Shown here: in pieces, positions 35,301 to 50,300 of the stretch | Position numbering within the stretch: the first letter of the stretch is position 1 | Layout: each line of letters starts with the position of its first letter | Source of the DNA: Branchinecta lynchi | Taxonomy: Eukaryota; Arthropoda; Branchiopoda; Anostraca; Branchinectidae | Reading direction: 5' to 3' | Assembly: GCA_023053575.1 (NCBI GenBank) | Contig: JAKZAP010000020.1 | Span: 16,487,998 to 16,551,997, forward strand | Length of the DNA stretch: 64,000 bases | Translations under genes and position numbers: made by a program | Notes under the pieces: model-generated | Databases searched by the model: none | Seen by the model: the letters and a program-made list of their open reading frames with translations, nothing else | What the model was told of the DNA's origin: nothing

Positions 35301-38300
35301 TACGGGGAAGCTGAACGAGATGTTTCGGATAATGTTTACTTGGGGCCGACATCTTTGACGATATATCAAGAAGCTTCCGATATCAGGATTTGTTTTGTGC
35401 TTGGGGGTAAAAAGGTAAACAAAAAGTCAAATGAGGATATCTTGCATATCGGTAATAATTAGATACTCATTCAGCCGAAGCTGACTGCGAATCGTTTATA
35501 AAAACGATGTTAAACGGAAAAGTCTTAGCTTAATTATCCGCTTACTGCCATTTTGTATATACTATTATTATTATACCTTTATGGTTCTAATTAGAATGAA
35601 TGAGGGAACCGAGAATTACAAATAGTGTTCGAACGTTCAAAGAATTATTGGGTTAGAAAGTTTTTTGTCCTATGTGTGGAGAAATGAACGAGGATATATG
35701 CCACCTTTTGTGTGATTGTAGAGAGTTACGGGGGGGGGGGGCTAAGGGAGGAGATTTTCGGGGTGAGGGGAACTGATAAGAAATGGATTATTAAAATGAT
35801 GGGAAGTAAAGATTTTAAAGAAATAAGAATTACTGGGAAGATCCTCAGGTTAGCTTTTAAACAGCGGAAAGATTTCTTCTGATGGGGAAATTGTGTTTTT
35901 AGTGCTAACAAAGTATTCAGTGTAAATTAAAAATATTAAGAGTGTGTTAGTGTGTATATGCGCATATAAGATTGTTCACTTTTTGTTTCGTTTTGTTGCA
36001 TGATGGCCGGATGGCTTTAATGCGCAAATAAATCATTCATTCATTCATTCATGCTGATGAAAATCGTAAAGTAAAACAAGACCAAAGGTTTCGACGGGAT
36101 CCGAAATACTAAATATTTATTGAACTACTTGATCCAGACAAGCGAATCTTGTAGATTTCCGGTCTTCGCCAAATATTTTGCTATAACTTACAACCAATGG
36201 ATTCAGCATGCATCAGATGCATGTTTACTCCAACATCTCATCCCTCTTCAGACCAATTTGACCACTTGACCAAATTCCTCCTTTTAGCAGTAGGATACTC
36301 TCAGCAAACTAAATGCAGAGCAAAAGAGCTAGTGTCATTGAGAGTTGAACCTTTCGATCAAAATTTCCGGGTTTTGGTAAGTTTTGCTAGCTTATCCGTG
36401 AAAGACAAGTTCAAAACTTATTTAGCATGTCTCCTTACCCCGATACCGACTCCATAATCAATCTGTTGTATGTCCGAAAGCTGCAACAGCATGTCTCCTC
36501 GCCCTATATCGACTGTATCACTGGGTTTTAAAACTTCATGCTAAACTTCCTGTTGTGGCCGGATTCCGAGCGAACTACTTGTCCGGCAAGAAAATAATTT
36601 TCGTATTCGGAGTCATCATGTTTCGCAGTCATCACCTCTAAATCAAACTACTTTTCACAATTTTCCGATTTTGCCGGATTCCGGGATCCCAGATTCCGGT
36701 TTTTCCTTGTACGGCGAGAAAATAAATTTCATATTTGGATTCAGCATGTCTCCTTGACCCTACATCGAACCTCTAATCAACCTCAGACTAAACTTTTACT
36801 TTCAAAAATTTTCTGGTTTTTGTGGGATTCTGGGTGAACTATTTGTCCAGCACGAAAATAACATATTCAGATTCAACATGTCTGTTACCCCTTAACCGAC
36901 TATCTCATTAGCTCTTAAAAAATATTTTCTTTCGTCACTTAATTTGAAACTGCCTGGATACAGCAAGGCCGTATCCATGGGGGGGGGGTAGGGGGGTAAC
37001 CCCCCCCCCCCCCCCCGGGAAAAATACAACAATAATCATATTTATAGGCTTTTCCCTCTGGTCTATGTGTTTTTTGTACTTTTTTGTCCGACAAGCAGGC
37101 AACCCCCCCCCCCCGAAAGGCAAAACCCCCTCCGAAATAAACTCCTGGATACGGGCCTGACGGACAGTATGGATTCTCTCACGCAAAGGAAGTTCTGGAA
37201 GGCCAGATATACTACTACACGTTCTTTCGCACAAGCTGCAATCTCGTGACAAATGTCGGTATTTAAGTTCGACCAGAGCTAGTAAGTAGTAAAGCTATAA
37301 TGTTTTACTATTCTTAATTGACGGTCTAATTGAGGAACAGCACAGAGCAAGATTGGTTTTGCTAACATTACGACTCCTACTATGCGTTTCAAAGGTTTTA
37401 ATACGCATGCGGCGAGGCCTGCGGTATTTGCACGAGTTTAATGTCAGCTATGAGGTTATCGACAGAGTCAGGACTGGTACAGGGCCTAAGGTGCATGGCC
37501 TAGGGTGCTGGTCCTTGGCCTAGGGTGCAACAGTCAGGGAAGGGTAGGATAATAGGATGTATATCAGCTAAGGTATCAAGCCTACTTAAGAGGCCGAAAC
37601 TGACAAAGCAACAACGTCTAAACGCAGAGAATAGGTCAGACACACGGAGTATATGTACATACCTTAAAAGTGTCTTAATTTTTGTTTGATTCCAATTCAA
37701 CAAAAATCATTTTCTATTTATATATTCAAAAAATTTGATCCTTTCCAACACGATCCGACCTTTTTCGTGATTCTTCAGACCAGGCAGCACTGAGGTGGAT
37801 AATCCATCAAACGTAACAACCATGGTTGTTATACTTCGTGTGCACACGATGATTTTTTGGATTTTCATTAAGTAAGAATCCACGCCCTTTGGGGTTTTGA
37901 ACCCATCTTTACGTAATATTTTTCCTCTATGACATATTTTCTAACTAATTTGGACAAGCCGCTTTAAATGACCTGTCTTACCTGTATTACTAACGTAACA
38001 TACTTCCATAATCACTCCATGTATTTCTAAATCCGGAGACCCCAATTGCTTATGGTAAATTCTAACCCCTCTAACAAAACCACGCTGATTTCCTCACTTG
38101 CCGAATTTGCTACCTTCGATGTGTATCACGCTGTCGACGGTTGTCTGCGAGGAGTTTTTCCATCAGAAAAACTGGTTATGTAAATTGTTTCACTGTTTTC
38201 ACTATAAGTCAATGGGTCTCGGAAAAGGCTTAAAACAGCTAAAACCGTGGGCTATTTGTTGAAAGCACAGTCTAGTTTTAAAGTATTCAAATATTTGAAA

Positions 38301-41300
38301 ATATTAGAAGTTGAAGAGCAAATAGTGCGAGGGGTCCTTTAAGGACAAACCCTCTAAAATCTTGTTCAGCAGCGACAAAATCTGTGAAGATAGAACTGTT
38401 AATTGCAATGCTCCTTTATTAAAATTCGCCCTTTGTTGAAGAAAAAGTGTTTTTCATTAAGTCAAATAATTTAATTTGTACATGCAATCCTCGGAAAAAC
38501 TAAAATAAATAAACAAGAACAAAAACGAGAACTAAACACCAATGGCGTCTTATGGAGAAAATAATCTAAAATGTATAAGAAATAAATAATTTTTTTGCTA
38601 AACCTATCCACTTCTTATAATGATCCTTTGTATACTGAAAATATCCACCGGTTTTCTTCAAAACACACATAGCAAAGAAAACACACGGACAAAACATCAA
38701 TAGCGTTCTTATGGAGAAAATAATCTAAAATGTATAAGAATATAAATAACCTTTTGCTAAACCTATCCACTTCTTATAATGATCCTTTGTATAAATCTTT
38801 TCGTAATCGTAAATTGGTCTCTCAGCCCACGAAATTATTAGCCAGTTTTTCATTCCTGAACCCGATTAATGTGCTTGTCACTGTGTACAAATTTTAAGTC
38901 TATTTAGTGTGTTTTTTATTTATATGAAAATAATGTTGTCGTGTTTATTTACATTGTTTTGTTTAATTGTTTTAATCTATATATTTTACTTTTGTATTTT
39001 ATTCATACTCCGCTGTTACGCAAAAAGCGGGTCATAAATAAAATAAATAAATATACTGAAAATATCCACCGGTTTTCTTCAAAACACACATAGCAATCAA
39101 AACACACGGACAAAACATCAATAGCGTTCTTATGGAGAAAATAATCTAAAATGTATAAGAATATAAATAACCTTTTGCTAAACCTATCCACTTCTTATAA
39201 TGGTCCTTTGTATACTGAAAATATCCACCGGTCTTCTTCACTTTCGCCTTTCCCGTCACCGCCGGCGGTCCAGGGGAAACCCCGAGAGGGAGCTTCCCCC
39301 TTGATGCCACAGTAGTGACGTCATACAAACACGCCGGAAATGTCAGACAATTTCCGGCCACTTCCGTCACCACTAACGTTATCCATAAAATAACAGGATA
39401 ACAGAGTAGCTGCATTTTTTGAACACATCGTTTTATCACCTCAAATTATTGACAATTATTTTATTTAATTCCCTCATTGATTCCTCATTAATGATCCACG
39501 TGTAACTTTTCCAGCTGCATTTCACTGAAGATGTTAGCACAGCAAAAGGTGTTGGCAGACTAGTTACAATCAAATCGCGTTGGAATACGCGGTGCGCTGG
39601 AGACGCCAGAGGAGCAGAATCGCGGCGCTTTTTTTCATTTCATGTCTGTTCAGTCTCGAAACTTTTGCACATGGAATAGCTGGGTGTTGTTATGCTCTCT
39701 CAGTACGGCCACGTTATGACAAGACGAAAGCTTTGATGGGATCTCAAACGGCATTGCTTACTTTACGCTTGAAGGTCCTTAAAGGACTCCTCGCAGTATT
39801 TACTCTTTAACTTACAGTATTTTAAAATATCTGAATAATTTAAAAATGGGCTGTGCTTTCAACATACAACCCACGGATTTGGCTGTTTTAAGTCTTTTCC
39901 GATACCCGTTGACTTGTAGTGAAAACAGGGAAACAATTTACATAACCGGTTCTTCCGATGGAAAAACTTCTCGCAGACAACCGTCGACAGCGTGATACCA
40001 CATCGAAGGTAGCAAACACGGCAAGTGAGAAAATCACCGTGGCTTCGTTAGAGGGTTCAGAATACACCGTACGAAATTGGGGTCTCCGAGGTTAGAAATA
40101 TATGGAGTGATTATGGGAGTAGGTTGCGTTAGTATTATAGGTAAGACAGGTCCTTGAAGACCCACCCTCGTCCCTATAAACACTGAGATACATAGCTCCG
40201 CAATTTACTAAGCCCCTCCATCATACCTGAATACCAGGAAATTCACCTTATTATTACATATTCATATTAATTGTATACCAAATTTCAACATGGTAGCTCA
40301 GAAGAAAATGAGACAACAACTTATTCCGTCTTTTAGTGAGAATTACAAGGACCTGATGAATACTGATATTTTGACGAAAGCTGTGTGTGAAAGGGCTAGT
40401 TTCTCAATTGGTAGAGGTTTAGAAATTCTGGAACAGACGAGTTTATGCTATTAGATTGATCGGAAGTTTCACACAGGGAGAAACGGATCTGATGACTTCT
40501 TAGTTTGGAAGGGTGGTTCCACCGGAATCCCTTCAAAACCAAAATTTAAGAATGAATTTTTGATCGAATGTTTTTCATTATTTTTTTTATTGGATGCACA
40601 GCCGTCAAATCCGATAGAATGAGGAAATCTGAGAGCAGATCAAACTGAATGAAGGAACTGACTAGGCGTTAGACACAGGGCTAAAGCTAGTTTCGGCTCG
40701 GGAAGTACGCCCAGAATCCTGAAATAGCTGGAAGCTGGGTAAAGCCTCCAAGAATAAGCCTTCAAATGATGATGCTTCCAAATCAACTCCTTTAAAGTTC
40801 AATTCCAGTGGTTGTAAGTTCTAATTACTGTAACAGAGAACATGGCCCGTCGCTCAGAAATAAAATAGTACCCACAAGTGGGATCGACTAAAAAGAGGCA
40901 CGGCACGGCATGACATAGTGTAGGAGGCACGAGTAGCCTACTAAAAAGAGGCACGAAAGCTAAAAGGACCCATCCCCGCTTCAGAGTGAGGGGCAGGAAC
41001 AATGTTCTAACGCGCCTTCTTTTAGGCTCTGGAGTTACGAACTCTCATTTTCTTGTCTACTTCTACTACTTGCTAATCTCTTTTTATTATACGCACTTCC
41101 TGCGCCATGCTGTGCCCTGCCTTGCCTCTTTTTAGTCGCCCCCCCCCCCAAGTAACATATATTATTAGTTTTTGGATCTGGAAGTTCGGCCAGAATCCGG
41201 GGAAAACCGGAAACTGAGTAGAGCCTGAAACAATAAGCCTCCAAATGATGATGCTTCCGAATTTACTCCTTTAAAGTTCCCAAATAGGATTGTTCGAAGT

Positions 41301-44300
41301 GCTGTGGTTGAAAGTTCGAATTACTGCCACCGAGAAAAAGGCTCGTCAGAGCTTGAACTTCCGAAACAAATTTAGTACCCATAAGTAACCTAGAGTTCAG
41401 GCAATAGCCCAGGAGCTCATCATGCATATAGAGCGAGCTAAGTGAGTTTTCGAATAGTTCACGCTTAATGTGAAATTAAAATCTTGGCACGGGAGCCCAA
41501 AGAGACATTATTTGTATGACTTGCACCTATGAAGATATGTGCGTGGCTCTCCAAGCGCACTGATTAACCCGATGGCACTCGGGTCTCCATTAGCGTCGAA
41601 GTGATAGGCGCGAAGGAGTGCCGATCCCAAAGTCGAAGTATTGAGATTAAATGTACGATAAAAGTTGCTTACAAACAAATTCCATTTTATACTGATGACG
41701 GCGGGCCTAAGCGCGATGTTGCCAAAATTTTGTAAGAAGATTAAAACAAATCGTATTAGCTCAGGTTGCGGTGCGGACATGTTTTTAAGGTTTCCAGCCG
41801 GATTCAAACTCACAAACACAAATCCGGTCCATGTGGTCAGGCATTAGCTGTCAAAGATTGAACGAATTCGAATCATACTTGATGATTATGACACTTGAGG
41901 ATACTCAAGTGCCATAGACAGCGATCGTAATGTCTGTCTGTCTGTCATTGTGTCGGGTTTTGCTAGCTTGGCCACTTAAACATAAGCCAGGACGATGAAA
42001 CTTGGCAGGCATATCAGGGACCCGACCAGATTAACTTTGAAATAATTCCTTCCCGATCCGGCCATCGTAGGGGGAGTGGAGACATGGGAAAATAGTAACA
42101 TGCATAACTTTGGAACGGGTAATCGAACATGCATGAAATTGGAGTGTCAGGAACAAGTGTCTCAGATGTTCAGTTTCAAATCCGGACCGGATCCGATAAC
42201 GGTGTGGGGGGGGGGGGGATAGCGGAAATCTCGTGAAACCCTTCCCCATAAGCTAGGACGATGAAAATTGCCAAGCGTATAAGGGACCCGACCAGATTAA
42301 CTTGGAAATAACCATTTCCCCGATCCGGCCATCGTGGGGGGAGTGGAAGGATGGGGATCCGGAAACTAGTAACATGCATAAATTTGCAACGAGTAACCTG
42401 ACATGCAAGAAACTTGACAAGTGTCAAGAGAAAATGTCGCAGATGTTCAGTTTCAAATCCAGACCGGATCCGATAACTGAGCGGGGAGGGGGCTGGAGGG
42501 TGGCACCGGTAATCTCGTAAAACGCTTCCACATAAGCTAGACGATGGAAATTGGCAGGGGTATCAGGGACCACACCAGATTAACTTGGAAATAATCACTA
42601 CCCCGATCCGGCCCAGATGGGGAACCCGGAAACTAGTAACATGGATAACTTTGGAATGGGTAATCGGACATGCATGAAACTTGACAAGTGTCTCAAATGT
42701 TCAGCTCAACTCCGGACCGGATCCGATAACTGGGGCGAGCTGGAGGGGGCACCGGAAATCTCGTGAAACGCTTAGAGTCGAGGGATCGGGATGGAACTTG
42801 GACGGACGAACAAGCATAAATCCTAGATACATTATTGACCAAACAGGACCAGATCGTGTCACAGTGGGGTGAGAAGGAGGGGGTTTTCCGGAATTCCGGT
42901 GATCGCGAGTTAAGGTACTTCCAGACGTGCTAAGTCGATGAAAACTAGCATCCGATCGGATTGACTTGGAAATAGTCCCTTGCCCGACTCGTTCATCACG
43001 GAGGAAGTGGATTGGGAATCTGGAATCTAGTGAAACTCATAGCTTCGAAACGGGTGATCGTATGTGAATGAAACTTGACAAGACTCGAGAACAACTGTCA
43101 CAGATTTTTAGTGTTAAGTCTTGACCGGATCCGATAAATGGGGCTGCAGAGGGGTATCTCGTGAAACATTTAGAGCCGATGGATCAGGATGGAGCTTGGT
43201 GGGGACAATAAGCATAAGCCCTAGATGCATTATTGACAGAACAGAACCGGACCGGGGCATTGCGGGTGGAGCTGCAGGCGGTTTCCCGGAATGCCGGTGA
43301 TCACGACTTGGGGGTACTTCCAGATTCTCTATGACGAGGAAACTCTGCAGTCGTATCAGGGACCGGAGCGAATTGACTTGGAAATAGTCACATTCTTCGA
43401 TTCGATCATCGTGGGGGATGTAGGGATATTGAATCCGGAATCTAGTGGCATGAGTAACTTTCGAATGAGTTATCGGGTGTGAACAGAACTTAACAAGTGG
43501 CAAGAGCTTATGTCTCAGATCTCCCGTTTCAGGTCCGGACCAATTCCGATAACGATGAATGAATGAATGAATGAATTTAATTCCAAAAAAGCCCAAGGGC
43601 CATGGCGGAAAACATAAAAAAAATAACAACAAACAAAATATCGTACACTCCGAAACAAACCAAAAATCAACTTCTATAAAAATAGTTCGCGGTGGGTCAT
43701 AGCTATCTTCAGGAATCTACCCAGCCTTCGGAGATCACCAAAACACTTACTTCCCATAATCGAAGTCAATTCCCTTTCATCCCAAACCTCCCGGCCAAAC
43801 ACTTCCTTTCTTAATCCTTTCAACTCCTCGCAATAACACATCAAATGTACCGCATCCTCCCCCTCAACACCACACATCGGACAAAAATAAGGACCAGTAC
43901 CTTTCCTCTCTCGACCAATATACTTTCTCCGCATCCCCACTGGAAGAGCGTCCGCCCTAAGACTCACCATCCACCTCAATTCTGCCCCCCCCAATCCCAA
44001 CTTAAAATATAATTCTTCTCCCCATGTCTCTTTAGCCATACCATACAACTTCAGAGAGTGGTGCTCTGATACGCCCCCATGCCACCTCTGAATCTCTCTC
44101 TGTGCGGAGCTCAAAGCGGGTCGCTGAAAATCTACTACTACCAACTACTTTGGTCAGATCCAGTTCGGGCACAGAATATTATAGAGTATTTGCCTCTACC
44201 ATCAATTGAGTTATACACGAATCGGAACCAGAGTGCGACAAAACTTCTATTCGGAAACGGTTGTCAAGGAAGAATAACCATTTCAGATTTACTAGGTCAA

Positions 44301-47300
44301 GTCGGCTTCTGATGAAAGGAATATCGGGAGATGGATCCAGCCTTGAAACTGCAAACCATATTTGACAAACATGGTAACTGTCTTTACAAGTGCCATATGA
44401 GCTTTCAGCTCTTGTTTTTTGTTTTATTCCATGTTCGATGCATAAATATAGGCTATTGATGACGGTGGACCTAAAGGTTGCGACCTGTAAGAACATATAA
44501 AATCAGCATGTTTAGTAGCGGAATCGCCTCTGATTTTAGCCGGTGCCGGGAAAGGGTGTAAAGAAGGTGCCGCGGAGCGACTAACCCCTCACTAGGAAAC
44601 AGGACTGACGACATAACCCTCGGAGGAAAAGTGACAAATTTTTTCTACTTTAAGGGATGGTCGGATATGGAAATTTACAATTTTTAAGCCAACCTTGTTA
44701 AATCTCTAATGTTCAAGTCAAGTTTCATCGACGTAGCACATCTAGAAGTACCTTAACTCGCGATCACCGAAATTCCAGACCCCTCCCACCTACAACTCCC
44801 CCACCGGGTTTGACACTGATGTATCTACGGTTTGTGCTTCTTCTTCCCACCACGTTTCATCCCGATCACTCCACTCTAAGCGTGTCACAAGATTTCCGAT
44901 TCTCCCCTCCACCCCCACCCACACATTCATCTGATCCGGTCTTAACTTAACTTGGGAAATTTGAGACACAAGGTCTTTCCATAGACCAAGTTTCATTAAG
45001 ATCCGATCATCCTTCCGAAAGTTATACATGCACCAAGATTCCGGATTCCCCATTCTCCATACCCCGATGGTCGGATCGATGAACTGACTATTTCTAGGCC
45101 AATCTTGTCAAGTCTCTAATGTTCAAGCCAATTTTCATCGTCCCAACACATCTGGAAGTACCTTAAAACGCGATCACCGGAATTCCGGAAACCCCTCCGA
45201 TTACACCCCCAGTGCCCGGATCGGGTCCGGTTCTGTCACTGATATATCTAGGGCTTGTGCTTGTTCATCCAACCAAGTTGCATCTCAATCGCTCTGCTTT
45301 AAGCGTGTCACAAGATTTCTTCCCCCCCTCCCTCACACACATTCATCGGATCCGGTCCGGACTTGAAACGGTAATCTGAGACGTGAGGTCTTTCCAAATA
45401 TAAAGTTTCATTAAGATCCGATCACCCGTTTGAAAGTTCTACATGCCTGAAAACTCCAGATTCCCTATCCCTCCGCCTCCCGCACGGTGGTAGGATTGGG
45501 GAAGTAACTATTTCCAAGTTAGTTTAGTCGGGTCCCTGATACGTCTGCCAATCTCCATCGCCCTAGCACTTCTGGAAGTACCCTAACTTAAGAACAGTGG
45601 ACCGACCGACAGACAGACCGACCGAAAAGTGATCGGTACATGGCACTTGCGCGAAGATGCAAGTGCCATACAAAACTTGCTCCGTTCTAAAAATATCAGC
45701 AATGATCTTCCCATATACCGCAATCTTCTCGCCGTCTTCAAACAAAAATTATTGTGTTAAGAAACAAAATTAAATAAAAATAACTTTTTATAAATTGTGT
45801 GGCTGAATTCTGTAATTCTTTTATTGCCATATAAGTTGATTACGATGCACGGTGGTCTGTCATCTATCTTATTTCTTCATGTAAACCCTTGTGCAATTCG
45901 ACGGAATAAGCAATACTAATGATTCGAGGGCAATAAACAATCATAACGGTACTAATAAACGCATGGACTAGAAAAGCTGGTGCACAGGCAGCTCGATGGT
46001 TGACCCGATTTCTACAGAAAAAAAAAGTTCCAAAAAGCAAATACTTGGCATCAGTGTACCATGACACAACTATTCAGTAGGATTACACGAGTCACGGCCA
46101 CGGCCGACCACAGCTAATAACTTCATGATGATAAGACAACTCGCAGGATGTGAATGAGAGACAAAAAATTGGCAGAAGGCGTGGTTATTTACTTTTGATA
46201 ATGTGACAGAAAGCTGTCAGAAAAAAGGGTTGATATGTCACGGAAAAGTCTGTTCGAGAAATTAGGTGATTCATTAGTTTTCAGGTAATCCGCTCGTGAG
46301 GTGACTCTGTCATGTAACGCCTTATTATTATAATTAATTCGAAATACGAACCGAAAAATAGTCACCGGAATTTCCAGATGCCTGACAAAAGGTCAGGTAA
46401 GAGCCCCTTGCGGTAGCCTACAAGACAATATGTTTTGTAATAATTTCTTGACTTCGGAAGGGTCAATCAATCAATCAACAATTTTAGTAACCCAACGGAG
46501 CAAAGCTACGATGCTTTGGCAGCGATATTTCGGCTCTTCTTAGCAAGGGTCCTAGTCAGGAGTCAAGCATCGTAGCTTTGTGTTAGCTTGGGATCAAATA
46601 GTAGTTAACCCATATAAGGAATAAGAGTTCTAATAAGAATTCATTCATCCATACAAGAATGGTACAAGGCTGTCCATATGGAGTCTTCGAAAGACAATAG
46701 AAAAAAAAATGAAAGCGCCGGTCTAGAGAGAATAAACAAACTCGGCACGCCGTTGGTCCAGAGCCACGCATGGATCTGTAAAACATAATAATATTCGTGT
46801 AACTTTGTGATTACAAGCCCATGGTTGTTTAAGGGCTTAGAAGTCTTTTAAGTTACGACTGTTAAATGAGTTTAATTTTTAACAAAAGAAAGTATGATAA
46901 TAAACATATTATACTGCGCTCATCAGAAACAATTCAAACAAAAAAGAACAAGAAAAAGAAAAGAAATGAAAATAAAAGTCACAAGACTAATTAAAAGAGA
47001 AACAAAAATGAAAGCCACAAGTATACAAGTACATAGATCCTTGCACGCTTTTAGCTCCGCGTTCTAGAATAAACGGGTAACGTATCTTGGCACAAACTTT
47101 GTCGAATCCAAACTGCTGAGTTTAAAATGTAAGTTACGAGTGCTTTCAGAAAATCCACTTATGCTCCTATTACATTACAACCCTACCTTCGGTGGCCATC
47201 TCTTCTCGCATTTGACTGGGCGTGTCTCTGATCGTAAATCTCCAGATCTATCATTTTGCCGAATGAGAACCGAATTCAAACAACATTTTATTAGCTGATT

Positions 47301-50300
47301 ATCACTCATTCTGACCAAAAGGTTTCTGATAATCCAGCCAGTATTTCCTTGTACTCGGACAGAAAGGAATCTATGTGGGTTCGATCGTAAATATCCTTGT
47401 CTGTAAGCTTTTAAATTGGCGGAGAGCGATACTATTATATCTCTATTAGTGGATAATGAGATAATATATGTCGGGAGAGGTGAGGATGGACAATGCGTGG
47501 TGCGAAATTCGAACGGTTTATCTGGGTAAAAACCTGATATATCATAGCAGATGAGGATAATTGCATAATATTAGCATGCCCAAACAGCCCTGTTATAGTT
47601 TAAAGCAGATTCGGACGGTAACGCAGTGCGAAGGATTTTGCAAGATGTGGGCTTTGTTGGTTTTGACAAAAAAAGAGGCGCCGTTTGAGTCAACAGGTGG
47701 GGGGCAAAATGTCAATTTTGGGCCAGCATCACAGGTTTTTACTTAGACTAAAAATTTACTTACCCTTTTGGGGGTAAGTTTAAAGTAGTTTTCAAATTAT
47801 ACCTTGAAGTAACGTCATTATTTTTGAAAAAAAAAAAGTTTCCGCAGGTCCCGGGAATTAGACGAATTCGCCTTTTTTTCGAAAACTTGGTCTCCGTTTG
47901 AGAATCCGGAATGACGATATGCTTAGGCTAAACTTAGGTTATAGCAGGATGCGGCCGGATTCACTTCGTGGAAATCTTCAATCGAAGGTCGGCATGAAAT
48001 CCGGTTCGCGACGGACAATAATTCTTCTGTCAGCACAAATCTTAGAACCGGAAGAGATGCGGCTTTTCGGCTCATTAGAGTAGGCCTAATTTCATTCTTG
48101 TTAGATACTGTATAGTACGCCGCCGTCTGTTTGCAAGGCATACAATAAAGGCGACACTGGTACCAAAGACCTATATTTGCACAGTTTACGATCTGCACTT
48201 CGCCGATTACAAGTGTGTAGTCCACATCAGAAATGTAAAAGAACACAAGAAAACTAAACCGACTCGCTTGACTTTCGTTCAAAACAATAGCGTTACCAAG
48301 TGGTAGCCAAGCTAGGTACTAGACTTGTTTCACAGATCCGTTTCACCGGATAATCTGTATCCATATTTTCGTCCGTCAAAGCCGACTCGCAAAGAAGGAT
48401 ATTAACGGAAGTTACCACAAGTTGGATTAAAAGAGACGGAATCTGTTTATTTGGATATATTTTATTAAGTTGTTTGGTAGGACCAGATAATCCGCGTTTA
48501 GACATAAAAAAGACATATTTAAAGAAGGTATACACATAAAAAACCTAAGTCGGATAGGTAAGATAATGCAAGATTTAATCGCCCAACAAAGCCAAAAGGC
48601 CACAGCAACAAAAAGTACGAGCTCATATGGCACTTCTCACGAGTAGGTGGTGTGAGAAACGAGAAAGTATATCTGAGCATTTCCCGGAAATTCCGGTACC
48701 CCCTCCCCACCGTGCTAGGATTTGGTCTGGACCCTAAAATATGTCATCTAAGGCATACAATCTCTCTACTTTCCAAGCTTCATTCAAATCACTCCACTTG
48801 TTCAACCAATATGCGAGCCAAAACATTTCCGGGACCCCCCTTAAACTCTCCCCACTGTGGCCGAAAACGACTCGGACACATAAACTTCGCATCTCTAACA
48901 TCTGCTCTTCCCTTCATCAAGTTTTACTCGAATCGGAGCATTTCTGCAGATTCCCAGTTCCTGCTTCATCACACCTTGTTCCCGATGAAAAATTTATCTC
49001 AAATAGTAGCATGAAGCTGTACGAAAAAGTAGCATGCAGTACTAACTGATGCTACTACATACTTCTACTTCAAGGCTACCGTGTTACTGCATTCTACTAC
49101 ATGCTGATATTAGCAAGACTAATGCTACTATGGCAAGACAGGATGCTACTAGATACTACTGCTTAAGATTTGATGAGTCGGAGGCAAGTTAAATGATAGT
49201 ATTCTTTACTATTATATGCAACTTCTTCGTACAACTATCATAAAACTACACAGGCTACAAAGTTTTCATCGGGTTCGGATCCGGTTCGGACGCCAAATGA
49301 CAAATCTAGGCCGCATAAACTTGGCACTGTCCAACTTGCAACCCATTCGGCCCCTCCGTTTGTTTTTTATGCTTGTTACAAAATTACCCCCCCCCCCTTC
49401 CAACCACGGCCGCATCGGATTTAGACACATGCTTTGTATATCTAGGTCATCAGTCCTTGTCACCAATAAAGTTTCACTTGAATCGAACCATTTGTTCGCA
49501 ACCTACGGAAGTCAGTAATCTCCGGATTCCACCTGCTTCAAAATGGTCGGGATCCAGGAACGGATGACTTCCTAGGGCACTGTGTCGGGTCCTTAAGTCT
49601 ATTTGGTCGGGTCATGATTCGTGACTCAACCGACAATCTCAATGTATCTCTTTATTATCGTATGTTACAACTGTATAGTATTTTAGGCTAATAAACTGTT
49701 TCCTATATGTCATTCTAGTGTGCTTTCGTAAACAGTAAACCAATTGTCTGTCACCCGCACCCGCAACCCGGTTCCGGACCGTTGGACGCCGACCACAGGA
49801 CAATAAAGACATTGTTTGCTGTAATTATCCAGGAATTTTACGAGTATCACTTCCTCAGTATTTAACATGTCTAGTGCTGTGACATGATCAGGGTTGCCAA
49901 ATATTTCTGGTCGAGAGTGTCACTTTTTCAGCCAAAAAGTGCCATTCGGTGTCATTTACAAATTCAGAAAGTGTCACAAAAAGTGTCACCTTTCAGATGT
50001 TTTCCACCAAGGAAATACTCAAAGGGAACGGGAGCGCAACCCCCTATGCTTCAACCTCCCGAGATCTAATTGCGTTTTTAAGTGACAGTTTTCAAAATGC
50101 CAATATTTATCCAATTTCTGTTTAAAAGAGGATATTAAGTACCGGTTTTGAACACTGGTCCGACGACAAAAAAAAACTAAAAAATCGTTGTTTACAGCGG
50201 AAACGCCGTTGTCGCCCATAACAGTAGAATGGATCTGAGAGCCAAGTCATTGCCAACAGAATCCCGGCATATAATCCAAGATAACAAGACCAAAGGTTTC

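Noticed and set aside
41508..41819. 103-residue minus-strand ORF
   Set aside because: No recognisable domain, no splice or repeat evidence; length is within chance for this window.
47923..48535. Pair of minus-strand ORFs (119 and 80 residues)
   Set aside because: No recognised motif, and they are not continuous with each other or with the laminin frame.
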